Shown: positions 45,919 through 55,113, counted from the first letter of the stretch. The stretch: 64,000 nt of DNA from JACKFB01 sp041389525 (GCA_041389525.1 JAWKRR010000018.1:49962-113961), one strand, 5' to 3'. The notes: generated by a model from the sequence alone, not told the origin. Program-made: numbers and translations.

Positions 45919-47454
45919 TCAGGGCGTCGCGGCCGCGGCGGGGCTGACGGTGACGACGACGGAGCCGGCCGCGGGCTGGCTCCATGTAATCGAGAGCACG
46001 GCGCGGGCTGCGTCCCAGGCGCTCGTCCAGCCTTGTTGAGCCAGGCCGTCCACGCTCAGGACATAGCCGTCGCCGTAGACCGCTGGGGGCAGGAAGATCT
46101 CGGTCGGGCCTGTGATGGCTGGGTCGGGCGCTAGCTCGAGGCGGAAGACTCGCGAGTCCGGGGCGAAGCTGAAGGCGGTCGGCCGGCCCGTGACGCGCCG
46201 CGGATAGGGGCGCACCAGCGTCGCAGCGAGGGGGTTGTCCTGCCCGGTGGCCGCGTCCCAGGGCGCCCAGCCGGTCGGCCCGCTGGGGTCGTAGCTCCAG
46301 TAGGCCCAGCCCATCATCTGGCGGTCGGCCATCTCGACGACCTCGCGGGTGAAACGGTCCGCGCCGTCGGCACCCCAGGCCAGGCCCCACTCGCCGGCGA
46401 CCACGGGCGTTCGCAGCGCGGCGGCCTCGGCCTCGCGCTCGGCCTCCCACGCGGGGATCGTGGTGTCGCTTGGCTGGTAGACCCCTTTGGCCTCCAGCAG
46501 CACCGAGTAGAGATGCGGGGCGTAGACCAGCCGCGGGGCCCCCGGGCGCGGGTCGCTGAGCCGCGGGAGGTACGACGGCGAGCCGTTCCCCGGGGCGCCG
46601 TAGCGGGACTCGAAGAAGAGCCAGCCGTCGCGGTCCACGGCCCGGATGGCGTCGATGAGGCGCTGGTAGAATGGCCCAAGCAGCTCCTCATCGAACTGGC
46701 GCGACGGGCCGCCGTCTTCGGGGCTCTGGCGCGTCACGGCCTCGAGCACGTCGAAGTGCGAACCCGGGAAGGGCTCGTTCATCAGGTCGTACCCCAGCAC
46801 GCCCGGGTGGTCGCGGAAGCGCTTGGCCACGGCCACCCAGGCCGCCGCGTAGTGCTGCTGCAGGTCCGCGTGGGGCCCGTCGTGCGCCCAGAAGTTGTCG
46901 AAGGCGCGCATCACCGCGGGCTGGTAGTAGTTGGCGAACCACTGGCTCGACTGCTCGAAGGGCTCGCCGTCGTCGCGGATGGCCCACTCCGGCGCGCCGT
47001 CGCAGCAGAACTTCGCCGCGTAGACGTCCTGGTGCATGTCCAGCATCACCCAGACGCCCGCGGCGTGCAGCAGGTCGACCCGCTCGGCCACGGCGTCGAG
47101 GTAGGCTTGGTCGAGCTGGCCTGGCTGCGGCTCCAGCGCGTCCCAGAAGATCAGCAGGCGGACGAAGTTGAAGCCCCAGCGGGTCGCGATGCGCTGTACG
47201 TCGCTGGCGTCGATGCGCGCCAAGCGCTCCGGGTCGGACTTGGCCGCGCTGATGACGTTGATGCCGTGCAGCACGAGGACCGCGCCGTCGTCGTCCAGCA
47301 CGAAGCGCTCGTCGCCGGCTGGCGGGGTCTCGACGCCGCCGTCAACGTCCGCGGTCGCCACGACGTCGGCGTCGGCCTGCGCGTCAGCCGCCGTCGTCTG
47401 CCCGCCGCCGCAGGCCACGAGCAGAGTCAGCCCGAGCGGTAGAACCCAGCGCAT
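45919..47454 (-). CDS. GH5 endoglycoceramidase-like lipoprotein
   Basis: The ATG at 47454 follows GGAGGG (511 aa). A short signal with lipobox LLVAC is followed by an Ala/Asp linker. The glycoside hydrolase family 5 barrel runs from residue about 55 to 400: VLHGINVISAAKSDPERL, WVMLDMHQD, GVLGYDLMNEPFPGSHF (acid/base Glu in NEPFPG, the endoglycoceramidase form) and TPVVAGEWGLAW (nucleophile Glu). The C-terminal beta domain completes the enzyme. Such enzymes cut the oligosaccharide-ceramide bond of glycosphingolipids. Anchored on the outer surface, it could attack eukaryotic or self sphingolipids; substrate is inferred from motif only. Confidence 0.82.
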   Translation of the reverse strand: MRWVLPLGLTLLVACGGGQTTAADAQADADVVATADVDGGVETPPAGDERFVLDDDGAVLVLHGINVISAAKSDPERLARIDASDVQRIATRWGFNFVRLLIFWDALEPQPGQLDQAYLDAVAERVDLLHAAGVWVMLDMHQDVYAAKFCCDGAPEWAIRDDGEPFEQSSQWFANYYQPAVMRAFDNFWAHDGPHADLQQHYAAAWVAVAKRFRDHPGVLGYDLMNEPFPGSHFDVLEAVTRQSPEDGGPSRQFDEELLGPFYQRLIDAIRAVDRDGWLFFESRYGAPGNGSPSYLPRLSDPRPGAPRLVYAPHLYSVLLEAKGVYQPSDTTIPAWEAEREAEAAALRTPVVAGEWGLAWGADGADRFTREVVEMADRQMMGWAYWSYDPSGPTGWAPWDAATGQDNPLAATLVRPYPRRVTGRPTAFSFAPDSRVFRLELAPDPAITGPTEIFLPPAVYGDGYVLSVDGLAQQGWTSAWDAARAVLSITWSQPAAGSVVVTVSPAAAATP

Positions 47455-47478
47455 GATGCCCTCCTTCCAGCCACGGCC

Positions 47479-47524
47479 CCACGCTGCCCACGATGCCCAC
47501 CTTGGCCACGCTGCCCACGATGCC
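47479..47524. repeat. Two 19-bp direct repeats upstream of the GH5 gene
   Basis: CCACGCTGCCCACGATGCC occurs at 47479-47497 and 47506-47524 (27-bp period), 25-70 bp before the GH5 start. Could be a regulator site; no function known. Confidence 0.55.
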
Positions 47525-47687
47525 ACGCCGACGACACGAGGTCGACGCTGGCGGCGGGGCCGAGCCCTTGGCACGGCTCACGGACCGCCCTGAGCCCGGC
47601 CGGCCGGCAATTCGCCGCGAGAACGTGGTCCGCCGCGTAACCGGGCTTACCCTCGCGAGCGCCTGCTGAACCGCGCCGGAGGGCCTG

Positions 47688-48677
47688 ATGTCGCTGCCGC
47701 TTTCCATCCTCGACCTCGCCCCCATGGCCGACGGGCAGAGCAGCACGGCCGCCATCGCGCACAGCGTCGAGCTGGCTCAGCTCGCCGAGACCCTGAACTA
47801 CCAGCGCGTCTGGTACGCCGAGCACCACAGCCTGCCCGGCATCGCGTCGACCGCCCCCGACCTGATGATCGCCCACATCGCGTCGCGCACGCGCCACATC
47901 CGCCTCGGCGCCGGCGGCGTGATGCTGCCAAACCACGCCCCCCTCCGCATCGCCGAGGCCTACCGCCTGCTCGCCGCCATGCACCCCGGCCGCATCGACC
48001 TGGGCCTCGGCCGCGCCCCCGGCACCGACCAACGCACCGCCCTGGCGCTGCGCGGCGACCGCGCGCTGCTCACCCGCGACGACTTCCCCCAACAGCTCGA
48101 CGAGCTGGTCGCCTGGGCCGGAGACGCCCCCGTCGCCGGCGTGACCGCCCAACCCGACGACGCCCCGCTGCCCCCCATCTGGCTGCTCGGCTCCAGCGAC
48201 TACAGCGCCCGCCTCGCCGCCGCCCGCGGCTACCCCTTCGCCTTCGCCGCCCACTTCAGCCCCGCCCCGCCCGACGCCCCCATGCGCGCCTACCTCGACG
48301 GCTTCCGCCCCGGCGTCATCCCCGAACCGCGAGCGATGCTGGCCGTCTCCGCCTTCTGCGCCGACACCGTCGAGGAGGCCGAAGACCTCGCCCGCCCCGC
48401 CCTCATCGCCTTCGTCCGCCTGCGAACCGGCCGCCCCACCCGTCCGCCCAGCCCGCCAGCCGCCCGCGCCTACCGGTTCTCCGCGGTCGAGGAGTCCGTC
48501 GCCGCCCACGTCCGCGCCACCCAAATCATCGGCACCCCCGACGCCGTCGCAGCCCGCATCGCCGCCCTGGCGACCCGCACCGGCGCCAGCGAGGTCATGG
48601 TCGCCAGCCACGCCGTCGACCACGAGGGCCGCCTCCGCTCCTTCACGCTGCTCGCCGAGGCCTGGCGCGCGCGCTGA
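47688..48677 (+). CDS. LLM-class flavin-dependent oxidoreductase
   Basis: 329 aa, cytoplasmic. The luciferase-like monooxygenase fold is clear: LSILDLAPMADGQSS at the N-terminus, RVWYAEHHSLPGIASTAPDL, RLGAGGVMLPNHAPLRIAE, then DLGLGRAPGTD and PPIWLLGSSDYSARLAA, all standard for the MsnO8-like subgroup that uses reduced FMN and oxygen. The catalytic partner flavin reductase is not in this window. Substrate unknown. It is divergent from the GH5 gene, sharing about 230 bp of upstream region. Confidence 0.92.
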   Translation: MSLPLSILDLAPMADGQSSTAAIAHSVELAQLAETLNYQRVWYAEHHSLPGIASTAPDLMIAHIASRTRHIRLGAGGVMLPNHAPLRIAEAYRLLAAMHPGRIDLGLGRAPGTDQRTALALRGDRALLTRDDFPQQLDELVAWAGDAPVAGVTAQPDDAPLPPIWLLGSSDYSARLAAARGYPFAFAAHFSPAPPDAPMRAYLDGFRPGVIPEPRAMLAVSAFCADTVEEAEDLARPALIAFVRLRTGRPTRPPSPPAARAYRFSAVEESVAAHVRATQIIGTPDAVAARIAALATRTGASEVMVASHAVDHEGRLRSFTLLAEAWRAR

Positions 48678-48909
48678 CCAGCAGGGCGCGCCTCACAGCC
48701 CCGCCCCCCGGGACCTTCGCAGCACCACAGCCCGAGATCGGGCCGCCCCCCGAGCTCAGAGCCGACGAAGGCGGCCGACGTCTCCGAGCGCGCCGCGAGG
48801 CCACTGCCTCGAAAACACAGGCGGTAGCTGAGCGCCAGCGAGCTGGCTTGACTCCCCCGGCCAAGAAAATGACCTCTTGGCCTAACGCTGCGCGCCGCTC
48901 GGTAGTCTG

Positions 48910-49476
48910 ATGGTTGGCGGCATGCACGCACACGACGACATCGCCGCGCTGGTGGTACGGGCGCAGGCCGGCGAGGCGAACGCCCAAGAGGTGCTCGTGC
49001 GCCGATTTCTGCGACCGGCGTATGTGGTGGCGCTGAGCGTCACGCGCGACGTCGCGGACGCGGAGGATGTGGCCCAGGACTCGATGATGAACGCACTGCT
49101 TCAGCTGGATCAATGCCAGCAGCCGGACCGATTCAGCGCCTGGCTGCTGCGCTCGGTGCGTCATCGCGCGATGACGATGCTGACCCAGCGGAAGACGCGG
49201 GCGGGGCTGCTGGCGAAGGTCCCGGCTCCGGCGGGCGCTGGCGAGGACCCCAGCCGCATCATCGCGCGGCAGCCGCTGCTGGACGCGCTGGAGGCGCTGA
49301 ACGAGACCCAACGCGAGGTGGTGCTGCTGCACGACCTGCAGGACTGGAAACACGCTGAGATCGCCTCAGCGCTCGAGATCTCGGAGACCATGTCGCGTCA
49401 GCACCTCTTCGTCGCGCGCCGCCTGATGCGCGCGCGACTCGGCGCGACCTCGGACACGGAGGGTTCTGGTGAGTGA
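48910..49476 (+). CDS. ECF-type RNA polymerase sigma factor
   Basis: 188 aa (a second ATG at 48922 is also possible). Region 2 spans residues about 15-90 (RRFLRPAYVVALSVTRDVAD, AEDVAQDSMMNALLQLDQ, RFSAWLLRSVRHRAM). Region 4 spans residues about 120-175 (PLLDALEALNETQREVVLLH, DWKHAEIASALEISETMSRQ, HLFVARRLMRARL) with a recognition helix. It directs transcription of a small regulon, likely its own operon. The next gene overlaps it by 8 bp and the third overlaps the second, so the three are one operon. Confidence 0.93.
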   Translation: MVGGMHAHDDIAALVVRAQAGEANAQEVLVRRFLRPAYVVALSVTRDVADAEDVAQDSMMNALLQLDQCQQPDRFSAWLLRSVRHRAMTMLTQRKTRAGLLAKVPAPAGAGEDPSRIIARQPLLDALEALNETQREVVLLHDLQDWKHAEIASALEISETMSRQHLFVARRLMRARLGATSDTEGSGE

Positions 49477-49810
49477 CGACAAGATCGACTTTGGCCCGCT
49501 GGACCCGGCCGGCGAGCCCTTCCGGTACGAGCGCATGGTTCGCACGGTGATGGCCGGCGTGGAGGCGCGTCGCGGGCCGCACCCCATCATCGTGGCGCTG
49601 CGCTCGCTGGGCCGCGGGGCCTTGCTGGCCTCCTTCGCGACCGCGCTGGCGCTGTGGGTCGCCGCCGTGACGATCCCGCGCCAAGGGTCCGTCAGCGCCG
49701 GCGAGACGCCCCAGGACCCGGTGGCGCTGCTGACCGCGTGGTCGCGAGCCGGCGGTGTCCCCGACGGCGTCGACGTCTTGAGCGCGCTGGAGGCGGTCGA
49801 TGGCCGCTAG
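49469..49810 (+). CDS. Small single-pass membrane protein, probable anti-sigma partner
   Basis: 113 aa from a GTG overlapping the end of the sigma gene. The N-terminal 50 residues are cytoplasmic-type and one hydrophobic helix (residues about 50-70, GALLASFATALALWVAAVTI) follows, with a short outer tail. Position and topology fit an anti-sigma or sensor subunit, but it lacks a recognisable anti-sigma domain such as a zinc-binding ZAS motif. Confidence in gene presence is high; the role is inferred from context. Confidence 0.75.
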   Translation: MSDDKIDFGPLDPAGEPFRYERMVRTVMAGVEARRGPHPIIVALRSLGRGALLASFATALALWVAAVTIPRQGSVSAGETPQDPVALLTAWSRAGGVPDGVDVLSALEAVDGR

Positions 49811-50227
49811 CAACCCGTCGCGCCGCGCGGTGGCGCTCGCCGTGCTCATCCTGGTGGGGTTTTCCTCGCGGGGCTGGGCGCGGGACTCGCCGGCGCTTCG
49901 CTCTTCGAGCGCCGCGGCCCTCACCGACCGCCACCGCCCCGCGGCCACTTCGAGGCCGATTCGGACGCGCTGCCGCCGCCCTTCGACACCTTCGGCCTCG
50001 ACGACGCCCAGCGCGAGCGCGCCCGCCCCCTGGTGGTGCGCCACCGCGCCGAGATGAAGGCCCTCATCGACGAGGTCCTCCCCCGCGTCCGCGCCACGCG
50101 AGGCGAGTTCGACCAGCAGATGCGGGCCATCCTCACGCCCGAGCAGACGCGCCAGCTCGACGCCTTCCTCGCGGACGACCGGCCCCACATGGTCCCGGGG
50201 ATCATGCCGCCACCGCCCCGCCCCTGA
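49800..50227 (+). CDS. CpxP/Spy-like periplasmic stress protein, one-base frameshift
   Basis: The ATG at 49800 overlaps the preceding stop. The frame reads PSRRAVALAVLILVGF and then breaks at the TTTT run 49860-49863; with one T fewer it continues LAGLGAGLAGASLFERR and a helical periplasmic domain: FDTFGLDDAQRERARPLVVR, then HRAEMKALIDEVLPRVRATR, FDQQMRAILTPEQTRQLDAF. This is the heavy-metal resistance/CpxP-like (Spy) pattern of long amphipathic helices with LTPEQ motif. About 140 aa when repaired. In the operon it would be the target or effector of the sigma/anti-sigma pair. Confidence 0.75.
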
Positions 50228-50334
50228 GGGCCTCGCGGAAGAAAAGTGACGGGCCGCCCTAACGCTCTCGGCCTCTCGCCAGTCTCGTTCCAGACGGCCC
50301 GAAACGCCCGCACTCCGCACCCAGGAGCCCTGCC

Positions 50335-51480
50335 ATGAGATCCGCACCTTACGCCGCAGCCATCGTCGCGCTCTGCGCCGCCGCCTCAGGGTTCGTGGCC
50401 TGCGACGACGCCACCAGCACCAGCGGCGACACGAGCGATGGGCTCGTCGCCGACGCAACCCAAGACACCGCGGCCGCGGACACCGCGGGCCCAGACACCA
50501 GCGGACCCGACGTCACCGGCACCAGCACCACCGCCGGCGTCCTGTGCGCCTACAGCCAGTCCGTCCTCAATAGCGACGAGTCGGTCAACGCGACAAGCAC
50601 CGCCGCGTGGAGCTGCACGGACACGACCCGCTCGCTCGCCGCCAACGGCCTGCCCGACCACGAGGTCGGCACCTTCCCGAACGCCAATAACCCCAACGCC
50701 ATCACGGCGCAGACCGTCGCGGTCGACTTCCCCATGGCGCCCGCCATCACCAGCCAGACCGGCACCACCGTCATCACGGTCGCCTACTGCCTCAACGGCG
50801 TGAAGTTCGAGGTGGGCACCGCGGGCACCTGCACCGACGCGGGCGCGTGCAGCGCTATCGGCAACGGCGGCGCCTGGCGCATGGAGGCCGTGGGCGAGGG
50901 CTCCTTCGACTTCGGCAACGACGACAGCCACGGCCACGTCCAGCCCACCGGCACCTACCACTATCACGGCATCCCCGAGGGCTTCCTGACCAAGCTCGGC
51001 AAGGGCCAGGCCGTCACGTTGGTCGGCTGGGCCGTCGACGGCTTCCCGATTTACGCCCGCTACGGCTACTCGACGCCGACCGACGCCAGCTCGCCCGTCA
51101 AGGTCGTCACCGGCAGCTACGTGCTGAAGACCGCTGGCGACCCGGGCCGCCCCTCCACCGACATCTACCCCATGGGCGCCTTCACCCAGGACTGGTCGTA
51201 CTCGGCCGGCTCCGGCGACCTCGACGAGTGCAACGGCCGCTTCGGCGTGACCCCCGAATTCCCTGACGGCATCTACCATTATTACCTGACCGACTCGTTT
51301 CCCTTCGGCCAGCGCTGCGTGAAAGGCGCGGTGACCGGCGGCGGTGGACCCGGCGGTCCAGGCGTCCCCGGCGCCGGCGTCGCCCAGTGCGCGGACGTCC
51401 CGGCCGGCATGCCCTGCTGCGGCGATGGCGTCTGCGGCGGCCCAGAGACCAAGGCCAACTGCCCGGCCGACTGCAAGTGA
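50335..51480 (+). CDS. YHYH-domain lipoprotein
   Basis: 381 aa. Signal peptide with lipobox SGFVAC, then an Asp/Thr/Ala linker (residues 25-65). The YHYH domain follows from about residue 85 to 320 with PTGTYHYHGIPEGFLTKLG, VGWAVDGFPIYARYGYS, ECNGRFGVTPEFPDGIYHYY and LTDSFPFGQRCVKG, the signature motif set of the family. The end carries a Gly/Pro-rich hinge and a Cys cluster (GMPCCGDGVCGG, ANCPADC) resembling a small disulfide module. Likely exported and lipid-anchored; function of YHYH proteins is not established. The stop overlaps the GTG of the next gene. Confidence 0.9.
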   Translation: MRSAPYAAAIVALCAAASGFVACDDATSTSGDTSDGLVADATQDTAAADTAGPDTSGPDVTGTSTTAGVLCAYSQSVLNSDESVNATSTAAWSCTDTTRSLAANGLPDHEVGTFPNANNPNAITAQTVAVDFPMAPAITSQTGTTVITVAYCLNGVKFEVGTAGTCTDAGACSAIGNGGAWRMEAVGEGSFDFGNDDSHGHVQPTGTYHYHGIPEGFLTKLGKGQAVTLVGWAVDGFPIYARYGYSTPTDASSPVKVVTGSYVLKTAGDPGRPSTDIYPMGAFTQDWSYSAGSGDLDECNGRFGVTPEFPDGIYHYYLTDSFPFGQRCVKGAVTGGGGPGGPGVPGAGVAQCADVPAGMPCCGDGVCGGPETKANCPADCK

Positions 51481-52093
51481 GGCGCCTCCTGACGACCTCG
51501 ACGCGGCGCACAGCGCGCGCCCTCGGCTGGGCCGCCCTGCCGGCCCTGCTCTTGGGCCTCGCGACCGCCGCCCACGCCCACCTGATGGTCGCGCAGCACG
51601 GCACTATCAACATAAAGGACGCCGGCGCCTGGTTCGTCATCTCCGTCCCGGTCTCTGCGCTGGTCGGCGTCGACGACGACGGAGACGGCCGCTTGGCACT
51701 CGCCGAGCTGGCCGCCCACAACGGCGCCATCGAGGCCCAGATCACCCAGGGCCTCGACCTACGCGACGAGGGCGGCCCTCGAGCGCTGGAGGGCCTGCTC
51801 ATCAACCCGACCTTCCCCCACGGCCAGGTCGGCGAGCCCGTCGAGCACCTGGTCGCCATGGGCCGGTTCGCGCCTGCGCCGAATCGCGGAGCCCTGCGCT
51901 TCAAGACCACCCTGTTCGGCCGCGCCGCCACCGAGCAGACCCTGAAGCTCAAGGTCACCCGAGGTGCCGAGTCCGACGTGGTCCTGCTGACGCCCGAAGC
52001 CGCCGATCTCGGGCTGTTCTCTGAGAGCAGCCTCCGTGCGGGCTTGAGACCTGGGGCGTCCGCTGGCTCTGGGTCCCGACCCGCGAACCCTAG
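51477..52093 (+). CDS. Secreted protein with uncertain 3' end, possible partner of YHYH lipoprotein
   Basis: The GTG at 51477 overlaps the YHYH stop by four bases. A signal peptide (TRRTARALGWAALPALLLGL, cut after AHA) is followed by a beta-rich domain (residues about 35-185): HLMVAQHGTINIKDAGAWFV, VPVSALVGVDDDGDGRLALA, ALRFKTTLFGRAATEQTLKL. DVVLLTPEAADLG marks the end of the recognisable part (about 52,010). The DDDGDGRL segment looks like an EF-hand calcium loop. Beyond it the frame runs through repeat-like DNA and stays open into the CotH gene, so the true end is unclear; I give the first nearby stop in another frame. Confidence 0.55.
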
Positions 52094-52174
52094 CGCCGCC
52101 CCACTCCCACCCCCGCCCAGCTCCCGCCACTCCTGCCTCCCGCCAACTCCTCTGAAGACTCAAAGGAAGAGCCC

Positions 52175-53800
52175 ATGCGCCACACCTTCAGACGCTCGAT
52201 GTGGCCAGCACTCGCCTTCGTCGACGCTGCTCGTGCCCCTCGCGGGCTGCGACGACTCCTCATCCAGCGGTAGCGCCGACGTCTCGGCGGATATCTGCAG
52301 CGGATGTGGCGGCAGATGCCGCGGCGGATGTCTCGGGACCGGACAGCGTCGACTCAGCCGCGGACGCCGGCCCCGACGCGGCGGTCCCCGACGCGACCCG
52401 ACGCCGCGGTCCCCGACGCGACGGTCCCCGACGCGACGCCCGACGCCGAACCCGGCGACGCCAGCGAGGACACGAAAACGGAGGTCGAGCGGCCCGCGGG
52501 CTGGACCACGGAGACCCACTCCAAGGACGCCGACCCGAACTACGCCAAGGTGTTCAGCGACACCGAGGTCAAGCGCATCGACATCGTGCTGAGCGCCGCG
52601 GAGTGGGCCGCCATGATGGCCGATATGACCGAGATCTACGGCGCTCCCGGAGGCAGCGGCGGCGGACCGGGCGGGCCCGGCGGGCCGGGCGGACCGGGCG
52701 GCACCTTCTCGGACGTGGACCCCAGCTTCGTGCCGGCCGAGATCCTCTTCGACGGCCTGACCTGGACCAACGTCGGCGTGCGCTTCAAGGGCAACTCCAG
52801 CCTGCGGTCGACGTGGACCAGCGGCAACCTGAAGCTCTCCTTCAAGCTGGACTTCGACGAGTTCGAAGACCAGTTCCCGGAGATCGACAACCAGCGCTTC
52901 CACGGCTTCAAGAAGCTCAGCCTGAAGAACAACTACAACGACAGATCCTTCGTCCGCGAGAAGGTCATGGCCGACCTCTTCGCCGACGCGGGGATGGTGG
53001 TGTCGCGCACCGCGTTCTACGCCGTGTACGTCGACCGCGGCACAGGCGCTGAGTACTTCGGCCTCTACACGCTGGTGGAGGAGGTCGACGACACCGTCCT
53101 CGAGACGCAGCTTGGCGACGACAAGGGCAACCTCTACCAGCCCGACGGCACCGCGGCGCAGTTCTCCGCGGGCTCCTTCGATGAGGAGGAGCTGGTCAAG
53201 GAGAACAACGAGGACGAGGCCGACTTCAGCGACGTCCAGGGGTTGCTGGCCGCGCTGCACGACGGCACGCGGACCTCGGCGCCGGCGACGTGGCGGCAGT
53301 CCCTGGACGCGGTCTTCGACACCGACGTGTTCCTCCAGTACCTCGCCATCAATGGGATCGCGCAGAACTGGGACACCTACGGCCGCATGAGCCACAACTA
53401 CTTCCTGTACAACGTGCCCGACACGGGCCGCCTGACCTGGATCCCGTGGGACAACAACGAGGCGCTGCAGACCGGGAACCAGGGTGGCGCCCTGCCGCTG
53501 AACTTCTCGGGCATGTCGGCGACGCAGTGGCCCCTCATCGGCTTCCTCTACGCCGACCCGGTCTACCGCGCGACCTACGAGGGCTACCTGCTCGAGACCA
53601 TCACCGACGGCCCCTTCACGGTGGCCGCGATGAACGCCCGCTACGACGCCTACCAGCCCCTGGTCGAGCCCTACGCCACCACGGAGCGGGCGGGCTTTAC
53701 TTTCCTGACCAACACCGCGCAGTTCAACCAGGCCTTCGTGGCCCTGCGCAGCCACGCCGCCAGCCGCGTGGCCGCCACCAAGAGCTACCTGGGCCTCTAA
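52175..53800 (+). CDS. CotH-family lipoprotein, frame disrupted at the N-terminus
   Basis: The ATG at 52175 follows AGGAAG. The frame then moves three times within about 200 bp, but the pieces form one coherent N-terminus: a signal, LLVPLAGCDD (lipobox), an Ala/Asp linker, and the body. Since three single-base changes add up to three, the body is again in frame with the ATG. The body (from about 52,440) is the CotH kinase-like fold: TEVKRIDIVLSAAEWAAMMA, RFKGNSSLRS, RFHGFKKLSLKNN, VREKVMADLFADAGM, YFGLYTLVEEVDDTVLE, WIPWDNNEA. CotH proteins phosphorylate spore-coat or secreted proteins in some bacteria; in Myxococcota their role is open. Confidence 0.85.
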
Positions 53801-53855
53801 GCTGCTGACCCGCGTGGCCGGCCGCTGGGGTTCGCAGCCCCCAGCGACCCGCCGG

Positions 53856-54620
53856 TCACGCCCGCAGCGCCGTCGTGGCCGAGATGAGCGCCGACGCCAG
53901 CGACAGGTACCGCCCCGGGTCCAGGGTCGGCCCCAGCAGCACGCTCTGCCCCACGCGCGTCTGCAGCCGCTCGTCGTAGGCGGCGTGGGGCGCCAGCTCG
54001 CGAATTCTCTCGATGAGGACTACGAAATTGACGGTGCGCGTGGGCTGCATCCGCTCGCCCAGGCCCACATAGTCCACCGTCGTCTCGCCAAAGACCGAGA
54101 CCGGCAGCCCCGCGGCGTAGAGGTGAAAGAAGCCCTCGCGCGTCTGCTCGGTGTGGCTGTGCTCGACCTTGACCTTCTTGTTGCGGACCAGCCCGCCGCT
54201 GGCCACGGCGCGGCCCATGCTGAACTTCTTCTCGGTGTGGGTCTCGACCGTGGTCTCCGAGGCGACCGCGGTCCCGCGCACCAGCAGGCGCACGGCAGAC
54301 CACGGGACCTCGTAGCTGTCGCCCTGGCGAGGCGTGACCGTCATGCCGTCCGGTCGCAGCTCGAAGGCGCGCGCGGTGGTCCAGATATCCGACCGCGCGA
54401 TGGCGTCGGCGTCGCGCACCAAGCTCGAAAACCCAGCGGCCGACAGCCGCGCAGCCAGGTCCCGCGCCACCGCAGCGTCGGGGGTCGCCGCGACCACGCA
54501 CGGCCCCGGCGACAGCACGCGGTGCCGCACGTCGAACGCGGTCCCGCCCAGCACCGCAGCGAGCGCTGCCGCCCGCGACCCGTCCGCGGGCTCGGTCGAG
54601 TGGATGACGACGACGTACAT
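53856..54620 (-). CDS. Conserved hypothetical protein
   Basis: 254 aa, no signal peptide. The N-terminal about 75 residues look like a small alpha/beta domain repeating the idea of ribosomal-L7-like or PSP1-like modules (VVVIHSTEPADGSRAAALAA, VARDLAARLSAAGFSSLVRD). The central part is beta-rich (FELRPDGMTVTPRQGDSYEV, PWSAVRLLVRG) with a PH-like feel, and the end is helical (VNFVVLIERIRELAPHAAYD). I do not recognise the family. It is cytoplasmic by sequence, leftward, divergent from the DUF1801 gene with 79 bp between. Confidence 0.75.
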   Translation of the reverse strand: MYVVVIHSTEPADGSRAAALAAVLGGTAFDVRHRVLSPGPCVVAATPDAAVARDLAARLSAAGFSSLVRDADAIARSDIWTTARAFELRPDGMTVTPRQGDSYEVPWSAVRLLVRGTAVASETTVETHTEKKFSMGRAVASGGLVRNKKVKVEHSHTEQTREGFFHLYAAGLPVSVFGETTVDYVGLGERMQPTRTVNFVVLIERIRELAPHAAYDERLQTRVGQSVLLGPTLDPGRYLSLASALISATTALRA

Positions 54621-54699
54621 GGCGCCCTGGGGTCGAGATTGCGGTCCGGCCGCCGGATGATACCCTCAAAGTGACACGAACCACCGGGAGGATTGCAGC

Positions 54700-55113
54700 G
54701 TGGCCGAGAACAAGACCCAACCGACCAAGGACAGCACCGCCGAGTTCCTGGCCGGCATCGCCGACCCGGGCCGCCGCGCCGATTGCGAGGCCCTCATCGA
54801 GATGCTGGAGCGGCTCAGCGGCGAACCGGCGGTGATGTGGGGCAAGATCGTCGGCTTCGGCACCTACCACTACCGCTACGAGAGCGGGCGCGAGGGCGAC
54901 TTCATGCGGGTCGGCTTCGCGTCGCGCGCCAAAGACCTGACCCTCTACATCATGGCCGGGTTCGACCGTTACCCGGAGATCATCGCGCGCCTCGGCAAGT
55001 TCAAGACGGGCAAGTCCTGCCTGTACGTGAAGCGCTTGGCCGACGTCGATAGGCCCGCCCTCGAAGAGCTCGTGACCGCGAGCCTCGACTACATGCGCAA
55101 GACCTACGGCTGA
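54700..55113 (+). CDS. DUF1801 (YdhG-like) protein
   Basis: 137 aa from the GTG at 54700, which follows GGGAGGA. The DUF1801 pattern is complete: AGIADPGRRADCEALIEMLE, GEPAVMWGKIVGFGTYHYRY, FMRVGFASRAKDLTLYIMAG, KFKTGKSCLYVKRLADVD, LEELVTASLDYMRKTY. The family has an iron chaperone-like (YdhG) fold, but its cellular role is not fixed. Convergent with the phosphoesterase gene; the ends overlap by 10 bp. Confidence 0.92.
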   Translation: MAENKTQPTKDSTAEFLAGIADPGRRADCEALIEMLERLSGEPAVMWGKIVGFGTYHYRYESGREGDFMRVGFASRAKDLTLYIMAGFDRYPEIIARLGKFKTGKSCLYVKRLADVDRPALEELVTASLDYMRKTYG

